The notes beneath the pieces were generated by a model that saw only the letters and a list, made by a program, of their open reading frames with translations, ran no database searches and was not told where the DNA came from. 17,672 nt of DNA from Deltaproteobacteria bacterium (lineage in GTDB: Bacteria; Desulfobacterota; Desulfobacteria; Desulfobacterales; SURF-7): the NCBI GenBank assembly GCA_019307665.1, contig JAFDJC010000024.1, forward strand, positions 1-17,672, read 5' to 3'. Position 1 is the first letter of the stretch; each line of letters begins with the position of its first letter. The position numbers and the translations under genes are program-made. Positions 5,531 to 13,984 of the stretch are shown piece by piece.

Positions 5531-8500
5531 ATGGATAAGACAAAAATGAATCCCGGGCATCTGCGGCAGGAGCCCACACCGGGAACACATATTCTGTTGT
5601 TCCGGGGTGACATGCAAAGATTCACCCTGGTTCTGGATTCAGGTACAAAAGGCAAAGCATGGCTTAGGACCAATGTCGGGCATGCCGGAATTTCGCGACA
5701 GGAGATTATCTCTGAGATTCAGGATGAGATTCCAAGGTCGGGTCGGGACTGGTTTGATATTCCCATGGAACGCGTTGATGAGACCTGCTTCCTGGTTACA
5801 TTGCCCCTCTCAGAAGTCGGTCATTTTGAAGCAAAAGCGTTTTTTTTAAAAGATGGAGAGACAGTACCTGTTTGGCCTGAAGGCAATAATATTGCTTTAA
5901 ATGTTTGTCCCGCAGATACGTGTTGTGCAAATATCATTTACAATACTTTTGTCCGGCAGTTCGGCCCTAATAAAAAGAAAAATGATGCCGACTATGAGGC
6001 AAATAAAGATGTAATACAATCACTGGACGGAAAAGGCTTTACGGTTATCCCGCCGTCAGGAACATTTCGTGACCTTATCAAGGAACTCGATTTTATTATT
6101 CATGATTTGGGTTGCCGCTATATTCAACTCCTCCCTGTTCATCCAACTCCGACGACATATGCCCGCATGGGAAGATTCGGGAGTCCTTATGCAGCGCTTA
6201 ACTTTACAGATGTTGATCCGGCTTTGGCTGTTTTTGACCCCAAGGCTACTCCCCTTGAACAATTTACTGAACTTGTTGATGCAATACATGCCGGAGACGC
6301 GAAAATTATTCTTGATATCGCGATCAATCATACTGGATGGGCAGCCACACTGCACGAGTCTCATCCTGAATGGCTTGCCAGGAATGAAGACGGTAGCATC
6401 GAAGTGCCGGGTGCATGGGGCGTTGTTTGGGCGGACCTGACCCGGCTTGATTATTCCGATACAAAACTCTGGCAGTATATGGCAGATGTTTTTATGACAT
6501 GGTGCCGAAGAGGGGTGGACGGCTTCCGTTGTGATGCAGGATACATGATTCCGATTCCGGCTTGGACATATATCGTATCCATGGTGCGGGAGGCATACCC
6601 TGATACTGTCTTTCTTCTGGAAGGGCTTGGAGGAAAAAAATCCGTGTCGCGGCAGATATTGAACAGGGCCAATTTTGACTGGGCATATTCTGAGCTTTTT
6701 CAGAACTATACTAAAGATCAGATCGAGCATTATCTTCCGGGCCCAATTGATATTTCGGCAACCGAAGGGATCATGGTTCATTTTGCAGAAACCCATGACA
6801 ATACCCGGCTCGCTTCACGATCAAAGCGATTTGCAAAAATGCGAACCGCGCTCTGTGCCTTGTTCGCTTCAAATGGAGCTTTTGGTTTTGCGGGTGGGGT
6901 TGAATGGTATGCTGAAGATAAAATAGATGTTCACAAGGCAACTTCCCTTAACTGGGGCGCATCATACAACCAGGTGGAACATATAATAAGGTTAAACACG
7001 ATTCTTAAAATTCATCCTGCATTTCATGATCAGGCCCGATTGAAAATGATTCATACCCATGGGGATAACCAGGTTTTTCTTTTGCGGCATCACATACCGA
7101 CCGGAAAGAAGATAATGGTATTTGCCAATCTTGATGAAGATAACGCCGGTAATGTTTCATGGGATCAGAAAGAAACGGAAATAGACAGCAATGATTTCTT
7201 TGACCTTCTGACCGGCAAAAAGGTTGTATTGACGGTTACCCGGGATCGGCGGAACATCAGACTTGAACCTTGCGAAGTACTTTGCATAACACCGGATATA
7301 AGCGATATCGATCTGATCGAATCAACGGGACCTGTTCAATTGGTTTTGCCGGAAAGGATAAGAAAACAGCGGTTTTATGCTAAAGCGATTGATGTCTATC
7401 TTTATTATAATAGTGTCAGGGATATGACTGACTTTGATCGTGATGAGGCAGCACGCGCTCTTATGGATGATCCTGTGGGTTTCTGCCAAAGCATGAATCA
7501 TGAAGGTGAAGAGTCCCGTGTTACTGTGTGGAATTGGCCCGAAGACAAGCGGCGTGAAGTTATGGTTCCGCCCCACCATTTTTTATTAATTAAGGCGGAT
7601 AATAGTTTCAGGGCAAAGCTGACCGACGGCATTAATACAATTTGTCATGAAGAGAGTCTGCCGCTAAATGACGGCACATTTTTTGTGGTTTTTTCACCGC
7701 TTTCCGTACCACATGTTCAGCGTAATATCCAATTAAAAATTTCGGTTTATACTCCTGAACATTCAGAACATGCGGACGCAAGTCTTTTATACCTCACATA
7801 TGGCAGGGATGCTGTTGTAAAGCAGATTTTTTTAAGACATGACATTCTGCATGCCGACCTTCTTTTTTTAGGAAGCAATCGGCTCGGCGGTATGCTTCGA
7901 TCGTATATTGCATGGGGTAAGCTACAAAGCCGGTACGACGCGCTCCTTGCTGCTAATTTGCATCCGTCTGTACCTGAAAACAGACACGTCATGTTTACAC
8001 GATGTCGTGCATGGATATTTTATCAAGGGTATTCACAGGAAATCGGACTCGATTGTCTTGATTCATTTCAATTTGATGCCCATTCCCGTGGATGCTGGCG
8101 GTACAATGTGCCCACAGGTCAGGGGGAGCATATAGCCCTTTCCGTCTGCCTGGAAATGTCTGAAGAAGACAATGCAGTGAGAGTCACATTTTCAAGATTT
8201 TTTTCAAAGGCGTCTTCAGCTCATCTTCCCGATCATAAACCGGTCAGGCTTATTATGCGGCCTGATATCGAAGATCGCAGTTTTCATGAGACGACAAAAG
8301 CTTACCAGGGGTCTGAACATATGTGGCCTGGAGCCATAGTCGCAGATGATGACGGCTTTATATTTTCCCCGTCTGATGATCGCCACCTGCATATTGCAGT
8401 CAAGCCGGGTCAATTTGTGTCAGAACCCGAATGGCAGTACATGGTTAGCCGTTCAATAGATAAAGAGCGTAACCTTGATCCTGATTCAGATCTTTTCAGT

Positions 8501-9847
8501 CCGGGTTATTTTCTTTCCTTTATTAAAGGAGGAGACACAGCGGTTTTAACGGCAGAGGTTTGCAATAAGCCCGGGATCGCTAAATCATCAAACGCTCAAT
8601 TTTCTTCCGGATCGCTTCCCGACGATGATCGGAAATATGATTATTTGAGACCTGACAAGGCCATGAGTTTTGCTATGGGTCGTTTTGTCGTAAGGCGAGA
8701 TGGTTTAAAAACCGTCATAGCAGGCTACCCATGGTTCCTTGACTGGGGACGGGATTCCATTATTTTCGCAAGAGGTCTTATATCGGCAGGAAAGACAGAG
8801 GATGCCGAGGCAGTATTGAAACAGTTTGCTCAATTTGAAAAGCATGGCACATTGCCGAACATGATCACCGGAGATGATGACCGGAACAGAGACACTTCCG
8901 ATGCGCCGTTATGGCTTGTAACGGCATGCGATGAATTGTCTCAGTCCTGGGGAAGTGATATGTTTTTTGACGAGGTGTGCAATGGGCGTACGGTTCGTGA
9001 GATTCTGCTGTCCATAGGGGAGAGTATGATTGAGGGTACTTCAAATGGCATAAAAATAGATCCTGAATCAGGCCTTCTCTTTAGTCCGGCCCATTTCACA
9101 TGGATGGATACCAACCATCCTGCGGGAACACCAAGGCAGGGTTACCCCATTGAGATTCAGGCCCTGTGGTACAGAGCGCTTCTTGTATTATCCGGAATCG
9201 ATTCAAATAACAATAAAAGCAAATGGAAGAAGATTTCAGAACAGGTCGGGAGGTCAATACACGATCTTTACTTTTTTAAGGACAAGGGATATTTTTCAGA
9301 CTGCCTTCATGCAGATCCCGGAGAGTCTGCCAAAAACGGAAAAAAAGACGATGCACTCAGACCGAATCAGCTTTTGACCGTGACACTAGGCGCTGTGGAG
9401 GATCGTGTTTTATGCCGACAGGTATTGGATGCCTGTTCAATACTGCTTGTCCCCGGTGCGATCCGAAGTCTTGCCGACAAACCGCTTGACATGCCGCTCA
9501 GAATTACTCATTACGGACGGTTGCTTAACAATCCGCATTATCCATATAAAGGATGTTATTCAGGAGACGAAGACACTGAGAGAAAAATTGCCTACCATAA
9601 TGGAACCGCATGGACCTGGCTTTTTCCGTCTTTTTGTGAGGCATGGGCAAAGGTATATGGAAGGGCAGGCAGAGAGACTGCTCTGTCGCTTCTTTCAAGC
9701 AGTACAAAAATAATAAATAAGGGTACGGTCGGTTATGTACCTGAAATACTTGATGGTGATTACCCGCATACCCAGCGTGGGTGTGATGCCCAGGCATGGG
9801 GAGTCAGTGAATTTTTAAGGGTTTGGATACAGTTAACGTCTGAATAA
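5531..9847 (+). CDS. Bifunctional glycogen debranching enzyme (GH13 glucanotransferase-like + GH133 amylo-1,6-glucosidase)
   Basis: A 1438-residue fusion, close to the roughly 1500-residue eukaryotic debranching enzyme. After a beta-rich N-terminal region (1-140), a GH13 barrel (about 150-560) keeps all four conserved regions: D262-x3-N266-H267, GFRCD with R333 and nucleophile D335, LLEG with acid/base E364, and THDN with H422 and D423. A long middle part (about 600-1030) probably contains the GDE-N-like beta domain. The GH133 catalytic domain (about 1045-1435) shows GYPWFLDWGRD at 1065-1075, with D1075 the likely general acid, and ends with the family's PEILDG and RGCDAQAWGVSE elements. Expected job: move short branch stubs, then hydrolyse the alpha-1,6 glucose, readying glycogen for the phosphorylase 19 bases downstream. 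The exact GH13 subfamily is not certain, so hydrolysis instead of transfer is possible. No strong ribosome site precedes ATG 5531 or the alternative ATG 5546. Confidence 0.88.
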   Translation: MDKTKMNPGHLRQEPTPGTHILLFRGDMQRFTLVLDSGTKGKAWLRTNVGHAGISRQEIISEIQDEIPRSGRDWFDIPMERVDETCFLVTLPLSEVGHFEAKAFFLKDGETVPVWPEGNNIALNVCPADTCCANIIYNTFVRQFGPNKKKNDADYEANKDVIQSLDGKGFTVIPPSGTFRDLIKELDFIIHDLGCRYIQLLPVHPTPTTYARMGRFGSPYAALNFTDVDPALAVFDPKATPLEQFTELVDAIHAGDAKIILDIAINHTGWAATLHESHPEWLARNEDGSIEVPGAWGVVWADLTRLDYSDTKLWQYMADVFMTWCRRGVDGFRCDAGYMIPIPAWTYIVSMVREAYPDTVFLLEGLGGKKSVSRQILNRANFDWAYSELFQNYTKDQIEHYLPGPIDISATEGIMVHFAETHDNTRLASRSKRFAKMRTALCALFASNGAFGFAGGVEWYAEDKIDVHKATSLNWGASYNQVEHIIRLNTILKIHPAFHDQARLKMIHTHGDNQVFLLRHHIPTGKKIMVFANLDEDNAGNVSWDQKETEIDSNDFFDLLTGKKVVLTVTRDRRNIRLEPCEVLCITPDISDIDLIESTGPVQLVLPERIRKQRFYAKAIDVYLYYNSVRDMTDFDRDEAARALMDDPVGFCQSMNHEGEESRVTVWNWPEDKRREVMVPPHHFLLIKADNSFRAKLTDGINTICHEESLPLNDGTFFVVFSPLSVPHVQRNIQLKISVYTPEHSEHADASLLYLTYGRDAVVKQIFLRHDILHADLLFLGSNRLGGMLRSYIAWGKLQSRYDALLAANLHPSVPENRHVMFTRCRAWIFYQGYSQEIGLDCLDSFQFDAHSRGCWRYNVPTGQGEHIALSVCLEMSEEDNAVRVTFSRFFSKASSAHLPDHKPVRLIMRPDIEDRSFHETTKAYQGSEHMWPGAIVADDDGFIFSPSDDRHLHIAVKPGQFVSEPEWQYMVSRSIDKERNLDPDSDLFSPGYFLSFIKGGDTAVLTAEVCNKPGIAKSSNAQFSSGSLPDDDRKYDYLRPDKAMSFAMGRFVVRRDGLKTVIAGYPWFLDWGRDSIIFARGLISAGKTEDAEAVLKQFAQFEKHGTLPNMITGDDDRNRDTSDAPLWLVTACDELSQSWGSDMFFDEVCNGRTVREILLSIGESMIEGTSNGIKIDPESGLLFSPAHFTWMDTNHPAGTPRQGYPIEIQALWYRALLVLSGIDSNNNKSKWKKISEQVGRSIHDLYFFKDKGYFSDCLHADPGESAKNGKKDDALRPNQLLTVTLGAVEDRVLCRQVLDACSILLVPGAIRSLADKPLDMPLRITHYGRLLNNPHYPYKGCYSGDEDTERKIAYHNGTAWTWLFPSFCEAWAKVYGRAGRETALSLLSSSTKIINKGTVGYVPEILDGDYPHTQRGCDAQAWGVSEFLRVWIQLTSE

Positions 9848-9866
9848 AAGAGGGGGAGACAACATC

Positions 9867-12419
9867 ATGAGCTATCTGCAAACTTTTCAGGTGTTTCCGA
9901 ATATTCCTGAAGAACTTTCATTTTTAGTAACCCTGTCACGGAACATGTGGTGGTGCTGGCATCTTGATGCAATAGAACTGTTTCGCCGCATAAATCCAAG
10001 ACTCTGGGAAAAGGCCGGAAGGAATCCGATCCTTTTTTCAACAATGCTTTCTCAAGAGCGCCTGAGAGAACTTGCTGAAGATGAAAGTTTTCTTGCCCAT
10101 CAGGAAAAGGTGAAGGTAGTTTTTGAAAGGCAGGTGCTTTCGCCTAAAGACTATTCCGAAACTCCGTTTCGACAGGATAAAGCAATCGCTTATTTTTCAA
10201 TGGAATTTGGAATCCATGAAAGCCTCCCCTTATTTGCCGGCGGATTGGGTATTCTTGCAGGAGACCATTTAAAAGCAGCATCAGATATGGCGCTACCATT
10301 AGTCGGTGTTGGAATTCTCTACCGTAAAGGATATTTTACCCAGTTCCTGAATCAGGATGGATGGCAACAGGAGGAGTACAATGAAATTGATATTTATAAT
10401 CTTCCTCTGAAAAGGGCGATAGATCCTTCAGGAAACGAAGTTCATGTTTTGGTTAAGGGGCCGACTGGACAAGATATCAAAGCGGTAGTTTGGGAGCTCA
10501 ACGCCGGCAGGATATCCATTTTTCTGCTCGACACCAATCTTCATGAGAACCCGCCTGAAGTGCGGGAAATTACGGACAGGCTTTATCTGGCAGATGAAAA
10601 AATCAGGCTTGCCCAGGAAGTGCTTCTTGGTATAGGCGGCATGCAGGCTTTGAGAGCCATGGGGATAAATCCAAAATTATGCCACATGAATGAAGGGCAT
10701 TGTGCTTTTGCCGGCCTTGAAAGGCTTGTGCAAACAATGAGTACATATAATGTGGATCTGAAGGTTGCCAGAGAGATCGTTTCCCGCACAATGATTTTTA
10801 CGACACATACACCGGTGGCCGCCGGTCATGACGAATTTCCTTCAGAACTCGTTAAACCTTGTCTTGCACCTCTTGCCGGGCCCATGTCTGTTGACTTAGA
10901 TGAGATTATTTCATGGGGCAGGCCGGATGGGAGCGGACCCGATGCACCGTTTTCTATGTTTGTGCTTGCCCTCCGGTTGTCTCAATATTGTAATGGCGTC
11001 AGTGAGCTGCATGGCAGGACAGCCCGCAGAATGTGGGCGCATGTATGGCCGGGAAGGCATGAAGATGAAGTGCCGATTACTCATGTAACAAACGGTGTAC
11101 ACATTCCGTCCTGGATTTCAATAGAGAACTCCCTCCTTTTTGATCGATACTTGGGGCCTGAATGGTACATGAAGACTCAGAACATGGATACGGTTAACCG
11201 GATTGATGCCATATATGATGAAGAATTGTGGCGTACCCATGAGATGAGCCGCTCACGATTAGTTCGCACATGCAGGTCACTGATGATCAGGCAATACAGT
11301 CGCAGAAATGCACCGACGGCTGCTATGCAGGAGGCGGAATCAGTTCTTGACCAGGATATATTGACAATCGCGTTTGCACGCCGTTTTGCAACTTACAAGC
11401 GGGCCAACCTTTTGCTCCAGGATCCGGAAAGATTTAAAGCTATTCTGACTTCGGAAAAATATCCTGTCCAGCTTATTTTTTCAGGAAAAGCTCATCCAAA
11501 AGACGATGGAGGCAAGGATCTTATTAGACGTTTAATTGAATTTGCGCGCCAACATGATCTCTCTCGGAGAATCATTTTTATAGAGAATTATGATATTAGC
11601 GTGGCCAGACACCTTATCCAAGGCGCGGATATCTGGCTCAATACACCAAGAAGGCCGTTTGAGGCATGCGGAACTTCGGGTATAAAGGCGGCGGTTAACG
11701 GTGTCCTTAATATGAGTGTCCTCGATGGATGGTGGTGTGAAGGCTATTCTGAAGAGGCTGGATGGCGAATCGGAAATGGCGAGGAATATGATGATTACGG
11801 CTATCAGGACGGAGTGGAAAGCCAGGCCCTCTACAATATCTTGGAAAACGATGTGATTCCATGCTTTTATGATCGAAAAGATGGTGGTGTACCGGGTTTG
11901 TGGGTTAAAAAAATGAAGTCCTCCATGAAAATGGCGATGCATCGTTTCAGCGCGATAAGAATGATTGGTGAGTATGAATCTAAATTTTACAAGCCTGCGG
12001 CAGAGAGGGCCATTGAGCTTTCAACTGACGGGTTAAGGGAGGCAAAGCGTCTTAATGCGCTTCATGAGCGTCTTAAAGAAGAATGGAGACATATCCGGAT
12101 TGATCATCCGGTTCGAAAGGCTGAAGATCCTTTTCTTGCAGGCAATAAAATCCACATGACGGTTCAGGTTTTTCTGGGAAAGCTTCAGCCCGAGGAGGTT
12201 GAGGTGGAGCTTTATTATGGAATTGTAAAATCTATTGATGAAGTTAAGGAAAGCCGGATTGAAAAAATGAATGTAACAGAAGATCGAAAAGACGGCAATT
12301 GTCTTTATTCCTGCACGATCACATGCAATGAGGCGGGAAGATATGGTTTCACAGCCCGTGTCACACCTACTGGAGATGACAGGATAAAATATACGCCCGG
12401 CCTGATATGCTGGGCTTAA
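9867..12419 (+). CDS. glgP: Alpha-glucan (glycogen) phosphorylase, GT35
   Basis: An 850-residue enzyme of the alpha-glucan phosphorylase group that starts with the DUF3417-type N-terminal domain (SFLVTLSRNMWWCWH). It releases glucose 1-phosphate from glycogen chain ends using pyridoxal phosphate. Visible motifs include SMEFGIHESLPLFAGGLG from residue 111, CHMNEGH, THTPVAAGHD, THVTNGVH, and the PLP segment EACGTSGIKAAVNG, where K607 should form the Schiff base. The C-terminal 120 residues form the extra beta-rich region seen in this subgroup. A strong GGGGGAG lies 10 bases before ATG 9867, and the gap to the debranching gene is 19 bases, so the two are co-transcribed and act in sequence on outer chains. 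Nothing appears truncated. Confidence 0.94.
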   Translation: MSYLQTFQVFPNIPEELSFLVTLSRNMWWCWHLDAIELFRRINPRLWEKAGRNPILFSTMLSQERLRELAEDESFLAHQEKVKVVFERQVLSPKDYSETPFRQDKAIAYFSMEFGIHESLPLFAGGLGILAGDHLKAASDMALPLVGVGILYRKGYFTQFLNQDGWQQEEYNEIDIYNLPLKRAIDPSGNEVHVLVKGPTGQDIKAVVWELNAGRISIFLLDTNLHENPPEVREITDRLYLADEKIRLAQEVLLGIGGMQALRAMGINPKLCHMNEGHCAFAGLERLVQTMSTYNVDLKVAREIVSRTMIFTTHTPVAAGHDEFPSELVKPCLAPLAGPMSVDLDEIISWGRPDGSGPDAPFSMFVLALRLSQYCNGVSELHGRTARRMWAHVWPGRHEDEVPITHVTNGVHIPSWISIENSLLFDRYLGPEWYMKTQNMDTVNRIDAIYDEELWRTHEMSRSRLVRTCRSLMIRQYSRRNAPTAAMQEAESVLDQDILTIAFARRFATYKRANLLLQDPERFKAILTSEKYPVQLIFSGKAHPKDDGGKDLIRRLIEFARQHDLSRRIIFIENYDISVARHLIQGADIWLNTPRRPFEACGTSGIKAAVNGVLNMSVLDGWWCEGYSEEAGWRIGNGEEYDDYGYQDGVESQALYNILENDVIPCFYDRKDGGVPGLWVKKMKSSMKMAMHRFSAIRMIGEYESKFYKPAAERAIELSTDGLREAKRLNALHERLKEEWRHIRIDHPVRKAEDPFLAGNKIHMTVQVFLGKLQPEEVEVELYYGIVKSIDEVKESRIEKMNVTEDRKDGNCLYSCTITCNEAGRYGFTARVTPTGDDRIKYTPGLICWA

Positions 12420-12445
12420 AAAGGAGTTAGGGGAGCTACTTCAAA

Positions 12446-13984
12446 TTGGCATCACATGAAGCAAACCCAAGAGTCCTTATTGTCACACCGGAAGTGACTT
12501 ATTTGCCCCAGGGCATGGGGAATATGGCTAATTACCTGACTGCCAAGGCAGGCGGCCTGGCAGATGTTTCAGCTGCACTCATAAGCGCTTTATTCGATCA
12601 GGGGGCTGACGTTCATCTGGCACTTCCAGACTATCGGACGATGTTCAACGACCACCTGCCTCCCCCTATTAAGAAGCAACGGCAGGCCATAAGAAGCCGG
12701 ATGCCGGAAGGTCGCCTTCATCTCGCAGAAGATCGCGTATTCTATTATATGAACAGGGTATATTCATACTATGAATATGAAAATTCAAAAATAGCCCTGG
12801 CATTTCAGAGGGAAGTCATCAACAATATCATTCCTAAAGTTCAGCCTGATTTGATTCACTGCAATGATTGGATGACGGGACTTATTCCTGCCATGGCACG
12901 GGGACTGGGCATTCCATGCCTTTTTACTATTCACAATATACACTCCGTAAAATGCTCGTTGGCCCACATAGAAGACCGGGGCATTGATGCGGCCGAATTC
13001 TGGCAGCACCTTTTTTATGAAAATATACCGGGCAATTATGAGGAAACACGAGATGCGAATCTGGTCGATTTCCTTGTAAGCGGTGTTTTTGCAGCACATT
13101 TTGTAAATGCCGTCAGTCCGACATTTTTTAAAGAGATCGTTGAAGGCTGCCACGATTTTGTTGAACCGCTTCTCCAACAGGAGCTAAAAAACAAATGGAA
13201 TGCAGGGTGTGCTTCAGGTATTCTCAATGCGGCTGATCCTGCCTTAAATCCTGAAATTGACAAAAATATCGCCAAGCAATATTCTCCCGGCAATCATGTC
13301 TCAGGAAAACGAACAAATAAAAAAGCCCTCCAGAAGGCCCTTGGCCTGATACAGGATGAACGTGCACCTATTTTTTTCTGGCCGTCAAGGCTTGATACAG
13401 TTCAGAAAGGATGCCAGCTGTTCGCTGAGATTCTTTATGCAGTTGTTTCGCGTTACTGGGATAGAAACCTTGAAATTGTCTTTGTCGCAAACGGTGAATT
13501 TCGCATCCATTTTGAAAATATTGTCCGTTTTCACAGGCTTGACAAACGTGTGGCAATCTGCGATTTCAATGAGAAGATTGCAGGGCTCGCCTATGCAGGT
13601 TCTGATTTTATTTTAATGCCATCCCGTTTCGAACCCTGCGGTTTGCCGCAAATGATCGGTCCCATTTACGGGTCACTGCCTGTGGCTCATGATACCGGCG
13701 GCATACACGATACGGTGATTCATATCGATTGCGATAGAAAAATCGGCAACGGTTTTTTATTTAAAAACCATGATTCGCATGGCCTGTTCTGGGCTATTAA
13801 CGAAGCCATGCGGTTTTACGACAGGCCGCCCAATATCAAGGCGGCCAATATCAGGCGAATAATGAAAGAGAGCCTGCAAAATTTTAACCACAGTGTGACG
13901 GCCAGCCACTATATAAATTTATATGAAAGAATGCTGAAACGTCCTCTTGTTAATGATGCCGCCCATGACAATAATGAATCCTGA
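12446..13984 (+). CDS. glgA: Glycogen synthase, GT5 family (TTG start)
   Basis: A 512-residue GT-B enzyme expected to transfer glucose from ADP-glucose to the non-reducing end of glycogen. The substrate loop is KAGGLADV (34-41), the counterpart of KTGGL in E. coli GlgA, but it is preceded by an extended loop (YLPQGMGNMANYLTA) not present in the E. coli enzyme. HCNDWMTGLIP, TIHNIH, VNAVSPTF and PSRFEPCGLPQ (E396) are the family landmarks. The usual 'GILNGID' is GILNAAD here. TTG 12446 is chosen because GGGGAG ends 10 bases upstream and because the first in-frame ATG would remove the first beta strand (PRVLIVTPE). ADP-glucose specificity is assumed from family; UDP-glucose use is not excluded. 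No glgC lies nearby, so its donor must be made from elsewhere in the genome. Confidence 0.92.
   Translation: MASHEANPRVLIVTPEVTYLPQGMGNMANYLTAKAGGLADVSAALISALFDQGADVHLALPDYRTMFNDHLPPPIKKQRQAIRSRMPEGRLHLAEDRVFYYMNRVYSYYEYENSKIALAFQREVINNIIPKVQPDLIHCNDWMTGLIPAMARGLGIPCLFTIHNIHSVKCSLAHIEDRGIDAAEFWQHLFYENIPGNYEETRDANLVDFLVSGVFAAHFVNAVSPTFFKEIVEGCHDFVEPLLQQELKNKWNAGCASGILNAADPALNPEIDKNIAKQYSPGNHVSGKRTNKKALQKALGLIQDERAPIFFWPSRLDTVQKGCQLFAEILYAVVSRYWDRNLEIVFVANGEFRIHFENIVRFHRLDKRVAICDFNEKIAGLAYAGSDFILMPSRFEPCGLPQMIGPIYGSLPVAHDTGGIHDTVIHIDCDRKIGNGFLFKNHDSHGLFWAINEAMRFYDRPPNIKAANIRRIMKESLQNFNHSVTASHYINLYERMLKRPLVNDAAHDNNES

Noticed and set aside
6056..6796. A 246-residue open frame on the minus strand
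   Set aside because: It lies entirely antisense to the GH13 barrel of the debranching enzyme, whose catalytic motifs are intact, and shows no recognisable domain.
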